Source of the DNA: Lachnospira sp. UBA4285
Lineage (GTDB): Bacteria > Bacillota > Clostridia > Lachnospirales > Lachnospiraceae
Assembly (NCBI GenBank): GCA_002394965.1
Contig: DGVL01000092.1
Coordinates: 367-13,575 of the forward strand
Reading direction: 5' to 3'
Length of the DNA stretch: 13,209 nt
Shown here piece after piece: positions 6,897 through 13,209 of this stretch. A program made the position numbers and the translations under genes. Numbering within the stretch: the stretch's first letter is position 1; each line of letters begins with the position of its first letter. The notes under the pieces are model-generated. The model was not told where the DNA came from. It saw nothing but the letters and a program-made list of their open reading frames with translations, and did no database searches.

Positions 6897-7559
6897 TCAA
6901 TCTGCATCCAGCTGCAGAAGCAGCGCCATCTTGAAAGGATGATCCGCCTTGACAAAGTGTCTTCCGTTCTTGTCAAACCGGAAGTTCTCACCCGCATGAA
7001 TGCGATGTTCCTTGCCCTCGTAACCAATGACAGCCTCCCCTTCCAGCGCGAAGATCAGCGCCTCGCCCGGCGCCGCGTGCTCGGAAAGGCCGGTTCCCGC
7101 ATCAAAACTCATCAGCACGAACTTCATATGCGGGCTGTTGATCAGATCCATGTTGACGATTTTCCCCTCCTGGAACGGGATGAGATTCTTAAGTTCAAAA
7201 ACATCTCCTGCCTTGACTGCACGATTCATATCCGTCTCCTCTCTCACGGGAATCTCCGTGTACACACTGTCCTTAATTGCCCGGATGCCAACCGCTTCAT
7301 CTGCCGGAACGACGAACATCTGTCCCGCGCCAAACTTTCTTGAAAGCCCCTGCGTGTCAAATGCCGTCATCTCTCCCTGCAGCGCGAGCCACAGCTTCGG
7401 ATGCGCATAGCTCTCCGCGCTGATATCCGTGCCGGCCGCCAGAGAAAAAATCAGGCAATCCGGACTTCCTCCGTGAAACGCGGCACCCGAAATCGTGCAT
7501 CCCGGCACCGGTTTGTTTTCCTCTGCGATGGAGAATATCTGTCCTGCTGCTGCGCTCAT
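6897..7559 (-). CDS. Bicupin domain protein
   Basis: A 220-residue protein with two cupin barrels. The first (about 35-95) contains YAHPKLWLALQGEM and FGAGQMFVVPADEAVGIRA. The second (about 140-215) is the better match: SEHAAPGEALIFALEGEAVIGYEG, then HRIHAGENFRFDKNGRHFVKA, giving the His and Glu pattern of a metal-binding cupin 2 fold. No catalytic partner is apparent, so the function is unknown. AAGGGG lies 6 bases before the ATG at 7559. It heads a two-gene unit with the glycosylase-family gene and is divergent from the dioxygenase gene. Confidence 0.8.
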   Translation of the reverse strand: MSAAAGQIFSIAEENKPVPGCTISGAAFHGGSPDCLIFSLAAGTDISAESYAHPKLWLALQGEMTAFDTQGLSRKFGAGQMFVVPADEAVGIRAIKDSVYTEIPVREETDMNRAVKAGDVFELKNLIPFQEGKIVNMDLINSPHMKFVLMSFDAGTGLSEHAAPGEALIFALEGEAVIGYEGKEHRIHAGENFRFDKNGRHFVKADHPFKMALLLQLDAD

Positions 7560-7701
7560 CTCTTGCCCCTTTCCCTGTCGCTACAGACAGAATACAGCTG
7601 CGCGAGGTGTATATCTGTTGTGCAGGCAACGGATAGGATTTTGCGTATATGTTGTCCACCAAAGATATCGATCGAGTGAACTGTCTCTGGCGGTTCCTCA
7701 A

Positions 7702-7730
7702 TTGACTATTGACATAACTTCTATTACAAT
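7702..7730 (+). promoter_or_regulatory. sigma-A promoter of the dioxygenase gene
   Basis: TTGACT (7702-7707), a 17-base spacer, then TACAAT (7725-7730). Each hexamer matches five of six consensus bases. Transcription should begin near 7737, leaving a leader of about 45 bases. A second TTGACA at 7709-7714 has no partner -10 at a suitable distance. Confidence 0.8.
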
Positions 7731-7741
7731 TGCCCGTAATA
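7722..7741 (+). promoter_or_regulatory. inverted repeat over the -10 and start site
   Basis: TATTAC (7722-7727) and GTAATA (7736-7741) are perfect 6-bp inverted arms around an 8-base centre. They cover the -10 hexamer and the start site, the position of a repressor operator. The protein that would bind is not identified in this window. Confidence 0.5.
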
Positions 7742-7750
7742 CTGCAGTAT
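7739..7750 (+). promoter_or_regulatory. perfect 12-bp palindrome in the leader
   Basis: ATACTGCAGTAT reads the same on both strands. It sits just downstream of the predicted start site and overlaps the end of the previous inverted repeat by three bases. It is operator-like, but a 12-bp palindrome could also be chance. Confidence 0.4.
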
Positions 7751-7781
7751 GTGCTGCGTTTTATCTCAGAAAGGATCGGAA

Positions 7782-8555
7782 GTGACTACAGATAAAAAAA
7801 TGCCTGTCCTCTTTGCAGGCCACGGATCACCGATGAACGCCATTGAAGGCGGCCGGGCACGGGAAACCTGGAGAAATCTCGGACAGAAACTTGGGAAGCC
7901 TGAGGTGATTCTCGCTGTATCCGCCCACTGGGCAGCGCGCGGGACACTTGTGCGCACTGCCGCCGACAACCGTCAGATCTACGACATGTACGGCTTCCCG
8001 GAAGCGCTCTATAAAGTGAAATATGCTCCGGCAGGTTCTCCCGGCTTTGCATCTGATGTGCTTGCACAGTTAAACGGTATTGCCAAAGCTGACAACACTT
8101 GGGGAATCGACCACGGCGTGTGGAGTATTCTCTGCAATATGTATCCGGATGCCGATGTTCCGGTCGTCATGATCAGCACGGACATTTCCGCCGCGCCACA
8201 GCAGCTTTTTGAGATCGGACGGCGCCTTCAGCCACTTCGCGAAAAGGGTGCGATGATCCTCGCCAGCGGCAATGTAGTCCACAATCTCCGCCAGATCGAC
8301 TGGAACCTGAAGGGCGGGTATCCGTGGGCGGACACATTTGACATTCGGATCCGGGATGCCATTGTGGCTGGTGATGCAAGTGTTCCCCTCAAGCCTTCTG
8401 CCATCCCCGGCTGCCGGCTGGCTGTTCCGAGTGCAGAGCACTTCGACCCGCTGCTCGTGGCACTCGGCGCCACAGACAGCACGGACTCCGTATCCGTCTG
8501 GAATGACTACCGGGAACTGGGTGCACTTTCCATGACCTCCTACCTCTGGCAATGA
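7782..8555 (+). CDS. ygiD: YgiD-type extradiol ring-cleavage dioxygenase (4,5-DOPA dioxygenase-like)
   Basis: A 257-residue member of the LigB/YgiD family, about the length of E. coli YgiD. Candidate metal ligands are all present: His14 in AGHGSPMN, His49 in SAHW, His167 in ASGNVVHN, and His220 in AEHF. His111 in GIDHG is also conserved. The family opens catechol-type rings such as 4,5-DOPA with O2 using a bound metal; the physiological substrate in such bacteria is unclear. The GTG at 7782 is the start, with AGGA 6 bases before it; this matches the E. coli N-terminus better than the ATG at 7749, which lies upstream of the binding site. It is a single-gene unit with its own promoter and is convergent with the alpha-galactosidase. 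An O2-requiring enzyme in a likely anaerobe is a little unexpected. Confidence 0.88.
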   Translation: MTTDKKMPVLFAGHGSPMNAIEGGRARETWRNLGQKLGKPEVILAVSAHWAARGTLVRTAADNRQIYDMYGFPEALYKVKYAPAGSPGFASDVLAQLNGIAKADNTWGIDHGVWSILCNMYPDADVPVVMISTDISAAPQQLFEIGRRLQPLREKGAMILASGNVVHNLRQIDWNLKGGYPWADTFDIRIRDAIVAGDASVPLKPSAIPGCRLAVPSAEHFDPLLVALGATDSTDSVSVWNDYRELGALSMTSYLWQ

Positions 8556-8580
8556 GTGCAAAGCGCCGGGTTCCCAATTC

Positions 8581-10806
8581 TCATGGTTCTTCCTCCCGCG
8601 TCTTCTCAAGATAGTACAGTACAGACTGAAAATCCCCCAGTGCCGGAATCCGGAGGCCGAAGTGCATCAGCGCGCTGCCGGGGAATTCCTGCTTCATCTC
8701 CGTTTCCTCACCATCCTTTAAAATGGTCAGGTGGTAGACAGCATACGGATCCAGCCCCTCTGCTCTCACAAGGCGGCTTCCCGTGTTGGGACGCCCGAGC
8801 ACCTGAACATAGGTAATGAGCGCCTGCGCGCGGTCTTCGGAAACATTTTCCCAGCAGTCCCAGGGTTCCTCCTCGCACCAGCTGTTCAGCCGGTAGTAGT
8901 CCCCTCCTGCCACAAGTCCGTGGAAGCGGTGATACCGCGCGATCTGGCCCGGGATCTTTTTCTTCTCCTCTTCCGGAAGTCTGGTCATATCCAGTTCATA
9001 CCCGAAGGTACCGGCGAGCGCCACATTGGCTCGGGTTTCGATCGGCACCATCCGGCCGACCTGCTCATTCGGGCACTTGCTCACATGCGCCCCCATGGTC
9101 TCCATCGGATAGACAAGCGCCGTGCCCTCCTGAATGTGAAGCCGCTCGATGGCGTCCGTATCATCGCTCGTCCATATCTGCGGGCTGAAGTAGAGCATGC
9201 CGGGGTCAAACCGTGCACCGCCCGACGAGCAGTTTTCAAAAAGAATATCCGGAAAGTCCGTGATCAGTCTCTCCTGCATCTCGTACAGAGCCAGCACATA
9301 CCGGTGCAACAGTTCCCCCTGATACTCCGGTCCGCCCGCAGCACTCCCGATATCGCACAGATAGCGGTTCATATCCCACTTCACATAGTCGATCTTCGTC
9401 GTATTGAACGCACTGCGGATCATATCGCAGACCGCGTCCCGCACTTCTTTGCGCGTGATATCCAGCACCAGCTGGTGACGTGCCAGCGTCGGCTCGCGGC
9501 CTGGTATCTGAATGGCCCAGTCCGGATGTGCCCGGAACAGATCCGAGTCCGGGGACACCATCTCCGGCTCAATCCATATGCCGAACTTCATGCCCAGATC
9601 ATGGATCGCCTGTCCGAGCCTTGTGAGTCCTCCCACAAGTTTCTCCTCGTTGACGTACCAGTCGCCCAGCCCGCAGTCGTCATTGTTCCGCTTTCCGAAC
9701 CATCCGTCGTCCATGACAAACATCTCGACGCCGACTTCCTTTGCTGCTTTCGCGATAGCGATGAGCTTCTCCGTATCGAAGTCAAAGTACGTTCCCTCCC
9801 AGTTGTTGATGAGCACCGGGCGGTCCTTGTCCTTATACGGGCTGCGAATCAGATGCTTCCGGTACAGACTGTGGAAAGACCGGGTCATCTTCCCCAGGCC
9901 CTCACCGGAGTAAACCATTACCACCTCAGGTGCCGTGAAGGACTCCCCCGCACAGAGGTTCCACGCAAACTGCCAGGGGTGAATTCCCATGGTCATGCGC
10001 ACACTCCCGTACATCGAGAGATCCGCCACCGCGGCAAAGTTGCCGGAGTATACGAAGTTCATCGCGTAAACTTCTCCGGCTCTCTGCGTCGTCTCCGGCG
10101 TAACAAGCGCCAGAAACGGATTCAGCTGCGGGCTGGACACACCGCGGATCGATGAAAACTCACTGCGCCCGCGAAGAAGCCTGCCCCGCTGCGGATGCCG
10201 CTCTCTGGCCCAGGCTCCCTCAAGGGTAACGGTCTCGAAAGCCCGGTTGTCCATGTCAAGACAGGCGCTTGCCGCCCGGTGCAGCATGAGGCGCTGCGTC
10301 CCCTCATTCTCAATCACCGCACTGCGGGTGATGGCGTCCTCTTTCTCGAACACCGAGTACAGCAGCGTCACTTTCAGTTTCAGAACCGGGTCCTTCAGAA
10401 TCAGATACAACGTCTGAACATCCTCTTCTTCATCCCCGGCAAATGTCGCCGGGAGCCCCGGCAGCAACGGCTTTCCGGTCTCAATTTTATACGAATCGTA
10501 AAACAGCTCACAGCCGCGCTGTCCGGCTTCATTCTCCACATCCAGGCAGCTGTCCCGGAAATCGCCTACACCCGCCGTCGGATATTCAAACGGAAACGAA
10601 GCGAGGAACGCACACTTCTCGCGTTTTCTCTTCCCCGGCCCCGGGACCTCGTCCAGCCGGAACGCGTCTTCCCCGCCAAAGCAGTTCACCCGCTCTCCGT
10701 AGTAGATGTGCCCCACATAACCTTCCTGCGTGACGCCTATGAGATAGCTGGTGTGCGCACTGTCGAGCCGGAACTGCTCTTTTTCCCTGCAATATGTTAT
10801 TGCCAT
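8581..10806 (-). CDS. Alpha-galactosidase, glycoside hydrolase family 36
   Basis: A 741-residue GH36 enzyme of the long, tetrameric bacterial type (about 730 residues). The N-terminal beta-sandwich covers about 1-320. The (beta/alpha)8 barrel carries the substrate pocket: NNWEGTYFDF, VMDDGWFG (364-371), the nucleophile Asp478 in KWDMNR, and the acid/base Asp548 in WTSDDTDA. These two numbers coincide with those I recall for Geobacillus stearothermophilus AgaA. A C-terminal beta domain follows. It releases alpha-linked galactose from melibiose, raffinose and similar oligosaccharides. With no signal peptide it should act in the cytoplasm on imported sugars; no transporter is in the window. The start at 10806 is supported by GAGGA 6 bases upstream. 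It appears to be transcribed alone from a promoter inside a gene remnant. Confidence 0.95.
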   Translation of the reverse strand: MAITYCREKEQFRLDSAHTSYLIGVTQEGYVGHIYYGERVNCFGGEDAFRLDEVPGPGKRKREKCAFLASFPFEYPTAGVGDFRDSCLDVENEAGQRGCELFYDSYKIETGKPLLPGLPATFAGDEEEDVQTLYLILKDPVLKLKVTLLYSVFEKEDAITRSAVIENEGTQRLMLHRAASACLDMDNRAFETVTLEGAWARERHPQRGRLLRGRSEFSSIRGVSSPQLNPFLALVTPETTQRAGEVYAMNFVYSGNFAAVADLSMYGSVRMTMGIHPWQFAWNLCAGESFTAPEVVMVYSGEGLGKMTRSFHSLYRKHLIRSPYKDKDRPVLINNWEGTYFDFDTEKLIAIAKAAKEVGVEMFVMDDGWFGKRNNDDCGLGDWYVNEEKLVGGLTRLGQAIHDLGMKFGIWIEPEMVSPDSDLFRAHPDWAIQIPGREPTLARHQLVLDITRKEVRDAVCDMIRSAFNTTKIDYVKWDMNRYLCDIGSAAGGPEYQGELLHRYVLALYEMQERLITDFPDILFENCSSGGARFDPGMLYFSPQIWTSDDTDAIERLHIQEGTALVYPMETMGAHVSKCPNEQVGRMVPIETRANVALAGTFGYELDMTRLPEEEKKKIPGQIARYHRFHGLVAGGDYYRLNSWCEEEPWDCWENVSEDRAQALITYVQVLGRPNTGSRLVRAEGLDPYAVYHLTILKDGEETEMKQEFPGSALMHFGLRIPALGDFQSVLYYLEKTREEEP

Positions 10807-10880
10807 CTGTAGTCCTCATTTCTCATCAGAGTTTGGTGCCGGATGTGGCGATACCTTGGATGAATGTTTTTATAAAATTA

Positions 10881-10898
10881 CCTTATACTATATTAAGG
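10881..10898 (-). promoter_or_regulatory. operator-like inverted repeat at the alpha-galactosidase promoter
   Basis: On the minus strand CCTTA and TAAGG flank 8 bases (CCTTAATATAGTATAAGG); 12 of 18 positions are symmetrical. It lies across the proposed -10, so a dimeric regulator bound here would affect alpha-galactosidase expression. No specific regulator can be named. Confidence 0.4.
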
Positions 10899-10919
10899 CG
10901 TCCCAGAATGTTTTTTCAA
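10890..10919 (-). promoter_or_regulatory. candidate alpha-galactosidase promoter
   Basis: Minus-strand TTGAAA (10919-10914, five of six), 18 bases, then TAATAT (10895-10890, four of six). The leader would be about 80 bases. The -35 overlaps the stop codon of the AraC remnant. Alternative -10 words (TATAGT, TATAAG) nearby have no matching -35. Confidence 0.4.
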
Positions 10920-10933
10920 CATGGATATTCTGG
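10903..10933. repeat. 7-bp inverted repeat, 17-base spacer
   Basis: CCAGAAT (10903-10909) and ATTCTGG (10927-10933) are exact inverted arms. They bracket the stop codon of the AraC remnant and the proposed -35 of the alpha-galactosidase promoter. It may be a regulator site or an old 3'-end hairpin; there is no T-tract. Confidence 0.4.
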
Positions 10934-10990
10934 CTTTCCCAGGTACGCCCCCGGACTCTGCTCATAGTACTTCCGAAAAGACTTGTCGAA
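10916..10990 (-). pseudogene. C-terminal remnant of an AraC family regulator
   Basis: The last 24 codons and stop of a second AraC-type gene: FDKSFRKYYEQSPGAYLGK, then PEYPC. This is the end of the second helix-turn-helix plus the conserved F-x-K-x-F-R-K and S-P-x-x-Y signature that closes the domain. Upstream of Phe (beyond 10990) the family similarity ends at once, and an in-frame stop appears about 8 codons further on. The copy is not a fragment of the complete AraC gene in this window, whose matching end reads YFSRQFRRQTGMSPSEY. It points toward the alpha-galactosidase gene and may be what is left of its former regulator. Confidence 0.75.
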
Positions 10991-10993
10991 GGA

Positions 10994-11092
10994 CATTTTG
11001 TGGTGGTTGACTTAAAGACAGGAAAATTTGTCCCGGAGTATGCCGGGAAAATGAATTTTTACTTATCAGCAGTAGACGATATTCTCAAAGAA
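10994..11092 (+). pseudogene. internal fragment of a DUF1016/YhcG-family nuclease gene
   Basis: A 33-codon plus-strand segment reads HFVVVDLKTGKF, VPEYAGKM, NFYLSAVDDILKE. This is the core of the PD-(D/E)XK nuclease domain of DUF1016 (YhcG) proteins, including the catalytic-type D-L-K. It has no start, and the similarity ends directly at the hairpin at 11093, where full-length proteins continue with a PTIGLILCK-like strand. Base composition is AT-richer (tta, ttt, aaa codons) than the neighbouring genes. The surrounding open frame is not a gene. It is a remnant, probably of foreign origin. Confidence 0.75.
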
Positions 11093-11132
11093 GGCTGCCT
11101 GCATCCTCTGATGCGGCAGCCCTTGTTTTCTG
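11093..11132. terminator. strong, probably bidirectional intrinsic terminator
   Basis: GGCTGCC-T-GCATC (11093-11105) pairs with GATGC-GGCAGCC (11110-11121): 12 base pairs with one bulged T and a CTCT loop. On the plus strand it is followed by TTGTTTTC. On the minus strand it is followed by TTCTTTG. It lies directly after the stop of the isomerase gene, which it should terminate on the minus strand. Confidence 0.8.
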
Positions 11133-11903
11133 TCAGTTTTCTTTTTCTTTCAGCAGCGCCTCAAAGCACTTCGCGTCCGCGATCAGCTGCTCCCGGCTGT
11201 CGCCTTTCACGAATTCCATCAGGGCGTACCGGTCCTCGCTGAAATTCACGTGGTCAAGGTATGTGCGCCAGACCTCCGTCCCGTCTGCAAACGGGTGCCG
11301 GCCGTCATCCTCCCAGTAGTATACATGCAGGTTCAGAAGCTTGCCGCTCCTCTCAAGCATGTCCAGCCCTTCCCGGCGCTGCTGCAGCGACAGGTCGGGC
11401 GTCGGCTGCCACAGGCAGTACAGATTGCGGTGATTCACGTCCGAGAGGAAGCGCTGTGCCGACTCATTGGTATCCGTCAGCGTGTTCCGGTGCCACTCCA
11501 GCGCCACTTTGATGTTCATCTCGTCGGCGGCCGCCGCGGCCTGCCGCGCCTCTTCCACCATCTGCTCCCACTCGGGGTCCGTGACATCCCGGCTCGCCTT
11601 GACGCCGCCCCAGATGCGGATGAGCGGCGCGTGCAGCGCATATGCGTTGCGCAGCGACTGGTCAAACCGACTCACCGGGTCTTCCTCAATGCCAAGTTTA
11701 TAATATGAACCGTACCCCGCCACGGCAAGGCCGGCATCCTGCGTCTGCCGGCAGAGCTCTGCGGCCGCCTGCGTGTCGCCCGGCGCCACATGCCAGTTCT
11801 CTGACCACTCGACCGCTTTCAGTCCCGCCGCTTCTGCCGCCTCCATGACGAATGCCGGACTTTCCTTTTTAAATGTCGCCGAGACAATTCCCGGAATAAT
11901 CAT
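11133..11903 (-). CDS. Sugar phosphate isomerase/epimerase, TIM barrel
   Basis: A 256-residue xylose-isomerase-like (AP endonuclease 2 superfamily) barrel. Each strand end is recognisable: IPGIVSATF, KAVEWSENWH (29-38), GLAVAGYGSYYKLG, LIRIWGG (94-100), KVALEWHRNT (132-141), NLYCLWQPTPD (160-170), NLHVYYW (191-197) and YALMEFVKGD (226-235). Probable metal ligands are Glu136, His193 and Glu230. The usual Asp after the fifth or sixth strand is replaced by the WQP stretch, a variant I believe is also seen in related Clostridial proteins. These enzymes interconvert sugars or cyclic polyols; the substrate here is unknown. GGAGG lies 10 bases and GAGGA 3 bases before the ATG. It is downstream of the DHOD-like gene on the same strand by 68 bases. 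Confidence 0.8.
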   Translation of the reverse strand: MIIPGIVSATFKKESPAFVMEAAEAAGLKAVEWSENWHVAPGDTQAAAELCRQTQDAGLAVAGYGSYYKLGIEEDPVSRFDQSLRNAYALHAPLIRIWGGVKASRDVTDPEWEQMVEEARQAAAAADEMNIKVALEWHRNTLTDTNESAQRFLSDVNHRNLYCLWQPTPDLSLQQRREGLDMLERSGKLLNLHVYYWEDDGRHPFADGTEVWRTYLDHVNFSEDRYALMEFVKGDSREQLIADAKCFEALLKEKEN

Positions 11904-11941
11904 AGATCCTCGACCTCCACTCTGTATCAGCTTTCAGCGCT

Positions 11942-11947
11942 ATTATA
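11942..11947 (-). promoter_or_regulatory. possible -10 for the isomerase gene
   Basis: Minus-strand TATAAT is a perfect -10 about 39 bases before the isomerase ATG, in the 68-base gap after the DHOD-like gene. No fair -35 stands 16-18 bases upstream. The gene may therefore use an activator, or simply read through from the upstream gene. Confidence 0.35.
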
Positions 11948-11971
11948 ATACAGAAAATTCACACAATCCTG

Positions 11972-13209
11972 TCAGTCAGAAGAATCTGTGGAACGAAGAC
12001 CGCGGGTGATTCCAGCTTCTTCAAAGGGTGCCTTCAGGATTTCCGCTTTGTTCACATACAGAGCTCCGGTCGGACATACCTGAAAACAATAGCCGCATCC
12101 GATGCAGCCATCGGTCTTTCCGGCAACCCCGTCTCTGATTTCTATTCCCTTGTTCCAGCAGACATCAAGACACTTTCCGCAGCCAACACATTTTTCCGTG
12201 TCTACCTGCGCCGTCTGGTATGCATCACCAAGCCGGTTCTGACGCGCCAGCGCGAACTCCTTGTCCATCTGGAAGAGTTTCAGTCCGTCACCGACAAGAG
12301 AGTCCATATCCGGATAACCATTGGCATCCATCCAGCTGCTCACCTGCTCGATAACCCGCTTACATGCCATGGTTCCTCCGCAGCAGGCAAGGGCTCCGAA
12401 CTGCACCATCTCGGAACCGGACATGAGGAGCCGGAGTGCGTTTTCGTAATTAAATACGCCGCCGCCCGCATACAGTGGAATCGTAATGCCGGCTGTTCTG
12501 GCCTCCGCCACGCTGTAGCAGGCGAGCGGTGTGGCCTGCGTTCCGCCATACCCGGATCCCGGCCTTGCCTGCGTCTGTCTCCAGTCAAGATCCATATAGA
12601 AAGCTTTCCACCTGGCTGTCGGACCTGCCGCTGCCGCTCCTGCCGCCTGCGCGATCCGCATAGATGTGAGCGCATCCACGGACTCTATGGCCAGCTTGGC
12701 CATTACCGGTGTCCCGGGGACCGCTTTCCGGATCAGCTCTATGCTGTGGCGCAGTAACTGATGATAGGCGAATGTCCGGTCTTTTGCCACCGCAACACCG
12801 GGTGTATTGAAGTGCAGCTCAATCGCATCCGCGCCGGCCCGCACCAGCTCTTTCGCCTGTTTTGCCCATTCTGACTCCCAGTCGCCGCCCTTTACAATGT
12901 CGCTGTAGTGGCCGACCGATACCCAGAGCCGGATATCGGAGTCCATCTCCCGCTTGATTTTCTGTACCTCTTCACAGTACTGCTCAAGACTTGTGACGGT
13001 ATCTTTCACCTGACGTCCCACGGCATGGGAACTGATGGCCATCCTGCCGCCGTACATAGCCGCCGCATCCGGCCCGATGAAGGAGCCGCCGCCCGCGCCA
13101 TGTCCGAAATTCCGCAGCACAATCGCGCCGGGGCGCATCTTTGCACTCTTCAGCACATTGTCCGCGCCCTGCGTTGCAGGGCTTGACGCCACCACGAAGG
13201 GATTGATCA
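11972..13209 (-). CDS. DHOD-like flavoprotein with C-terminal 2x[4Fe-4S] domain (5' end outside window)
   Basis: Partial: the reading frame is open to the window edge, beginning INPFVVASSPATQG, so the true start lies beyond 13209. The body is an FMN-binding (beta/alpha)8 barrel like dihydroorotate dehydrogenase and the PreA subunit of dihydropyrimidine dehydrogenase: LRNFGHGAGGG, ADAIELHFNTPG, VMAKLAIES with the flavin-contact Lys, and the FMN-phosphate loop YAGGGVFNYENALRLLMSGS. The C-terminal about 70 residues form a bacterial ferredoxin: CVGCGKCLDVC (about 12158-12190) and CIGCGYCFQVCP (about 12071-12106). The Cys or Ser active-site loop of true DHODs and DPDs is not seen; the equivalent is LHFNTPGVAVAKD. 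It is a soluble iron-sulfur flavoenzyme with unknown substrate, possibly reduced by or reducing ferredoxin. Annotation pipelines may call it PreA-like. Confidence 0.8.
   Translation of the reverse strand, partial: INPFVVASSPATQGADNVLKSAKMRPGAIVLRNFGHGAGGGSFIGPDAAAMYGGRMAISSHAVGRQVKDTVTSLEQYCEEVQKIKREMDSDIRLWVSVGHYSDIVKGGDWESEWAKQAKELVRAGADAIELHFNTPGVAVAKDRTFAYHQLLRHSIELIRKAVPGTPVMAKLAIESVDALTSMRIAQAAGAAAAGPTARWKAFYMDLDWRQTQARPGSGYGGTQATPLACYSVAEARTAGITIPLYAGGGVFNYENALRLLMSGSEMVQFGALACCGGTMACKRVIEQVSSWMDANGYPDMDSLVGDGLKLFQMDKEFALARQNRLGDAYQTAQVDTEKCVGCGKCLDVCWNKGIEIRDGVAGKTDGCIGCGYCFQVCPTGALYVNKAEILKAPFEEAGITRGLRSTDSSD

Noticed and set aside
8731..10155. 474-codon open frame on the plus strand
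   Set aside because: It is entirely antisense to the alpha-galactosidase, whose motifs and catalytic Asp residues are complete. The translated plus-strand product has no family character.
10751..11242. 163-codon plus-strand open frame across the gap upstream of the alpha-galactosidase
   Set aside because: Only its codons from 10994 to 11092 match a family (DUF1016). The rest overlaps the alpha-galactosidase start, the AraC remnant in antisense, the terminator and the isomerase end. It is not a real gene.
1..13209. CRISPR array, insertion sequence, tRNA or riboswitch
   Set aside because: There are no regularly spaced repeats, no transposase-like frame or flanking terminal repeats, no tRNA-like cloverleaf arms or CCA ends, and no recognisable riboswitch core in the intergenic gaps.

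Overview
The window reads as a piece of chromosome from a GC-rich member of the Firmicutes, most likely a Clostridia/Lachnospiraceae-type gut anaerobe. This is inferred from strong GGAGG-type ribosome binding sites, sigma-A-like promoters, and the mix of protein families: AraC regulator with a CBM9-like protein, a NahK-like sugar kinase, a MarR-MATE pair, a GH36 alpha-galactosidase and a ferredoxin-fused DHOD-like enzyme. It is ordinary metabolic accessory chromosome. I see no CRISPR array, prophage, transposase, rRNA or tRNA. Genes are tightly packed in short operons.

Layout. Positions 104-1698 (minus): an AraC regulator followed by a CBM9-like carbohydrate-binding protein. Positions 1905-3657 (plus): a sugar-nucleotidyltransferase gene broken by an internal deletion, then an intact sugar kinase of the APH/NahK type. 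Positions 3696-4247 (minus): a flavin reductase, divergent from a MarR-MATE efflux operon (4468-6260, plus) that has a near-consensus promoter overlapped by a pseudo-palindrome. Positions 6301-7559 (minus): a bicupin gene and a cysteine-free uracil-DNA glycosylase-family gene. Positions 7782-8555 (plus): a YgiD-type extradiol dioxygenase with a clear promoter and two palindromes at its start site. Positions 8581-10806 (minus): GH36 alpha-galactosidase. Positions 10807-11130: a 326-bp gene-poor stretch holding the last 24 codons of an AraC gene (minus), abutting an internal fragment of a DUF1016/YhcG nuclease gene (plus), then a strong hairpin terminator. Positions 11133-11903 (minus): a TIM-barrel sugar isomerase/epimerase. 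Positions 11972-13209 (minus, running off the window): a DHOD-like flavoprotein with a C-terminal 2x[4Fe-4S] domain.

How it fits together. Carbohydrate use is the main theme: alpha-galactosidase, sugar-1-kinase, nucleotidyltransferase remnant, isomerase, CBM9-like protein and AraC regulator. Drug export and small redox/repair genes sit between. The most notable signals are two deletion scars (the nucleotidyltransferase, and the AraC/DUF1016 junction upstream of the alpha-galactosidase) and three promoter regions with operator-like symmetry. I did not find a convincing new multi-gene system. The findings are local and are scored accordingly.
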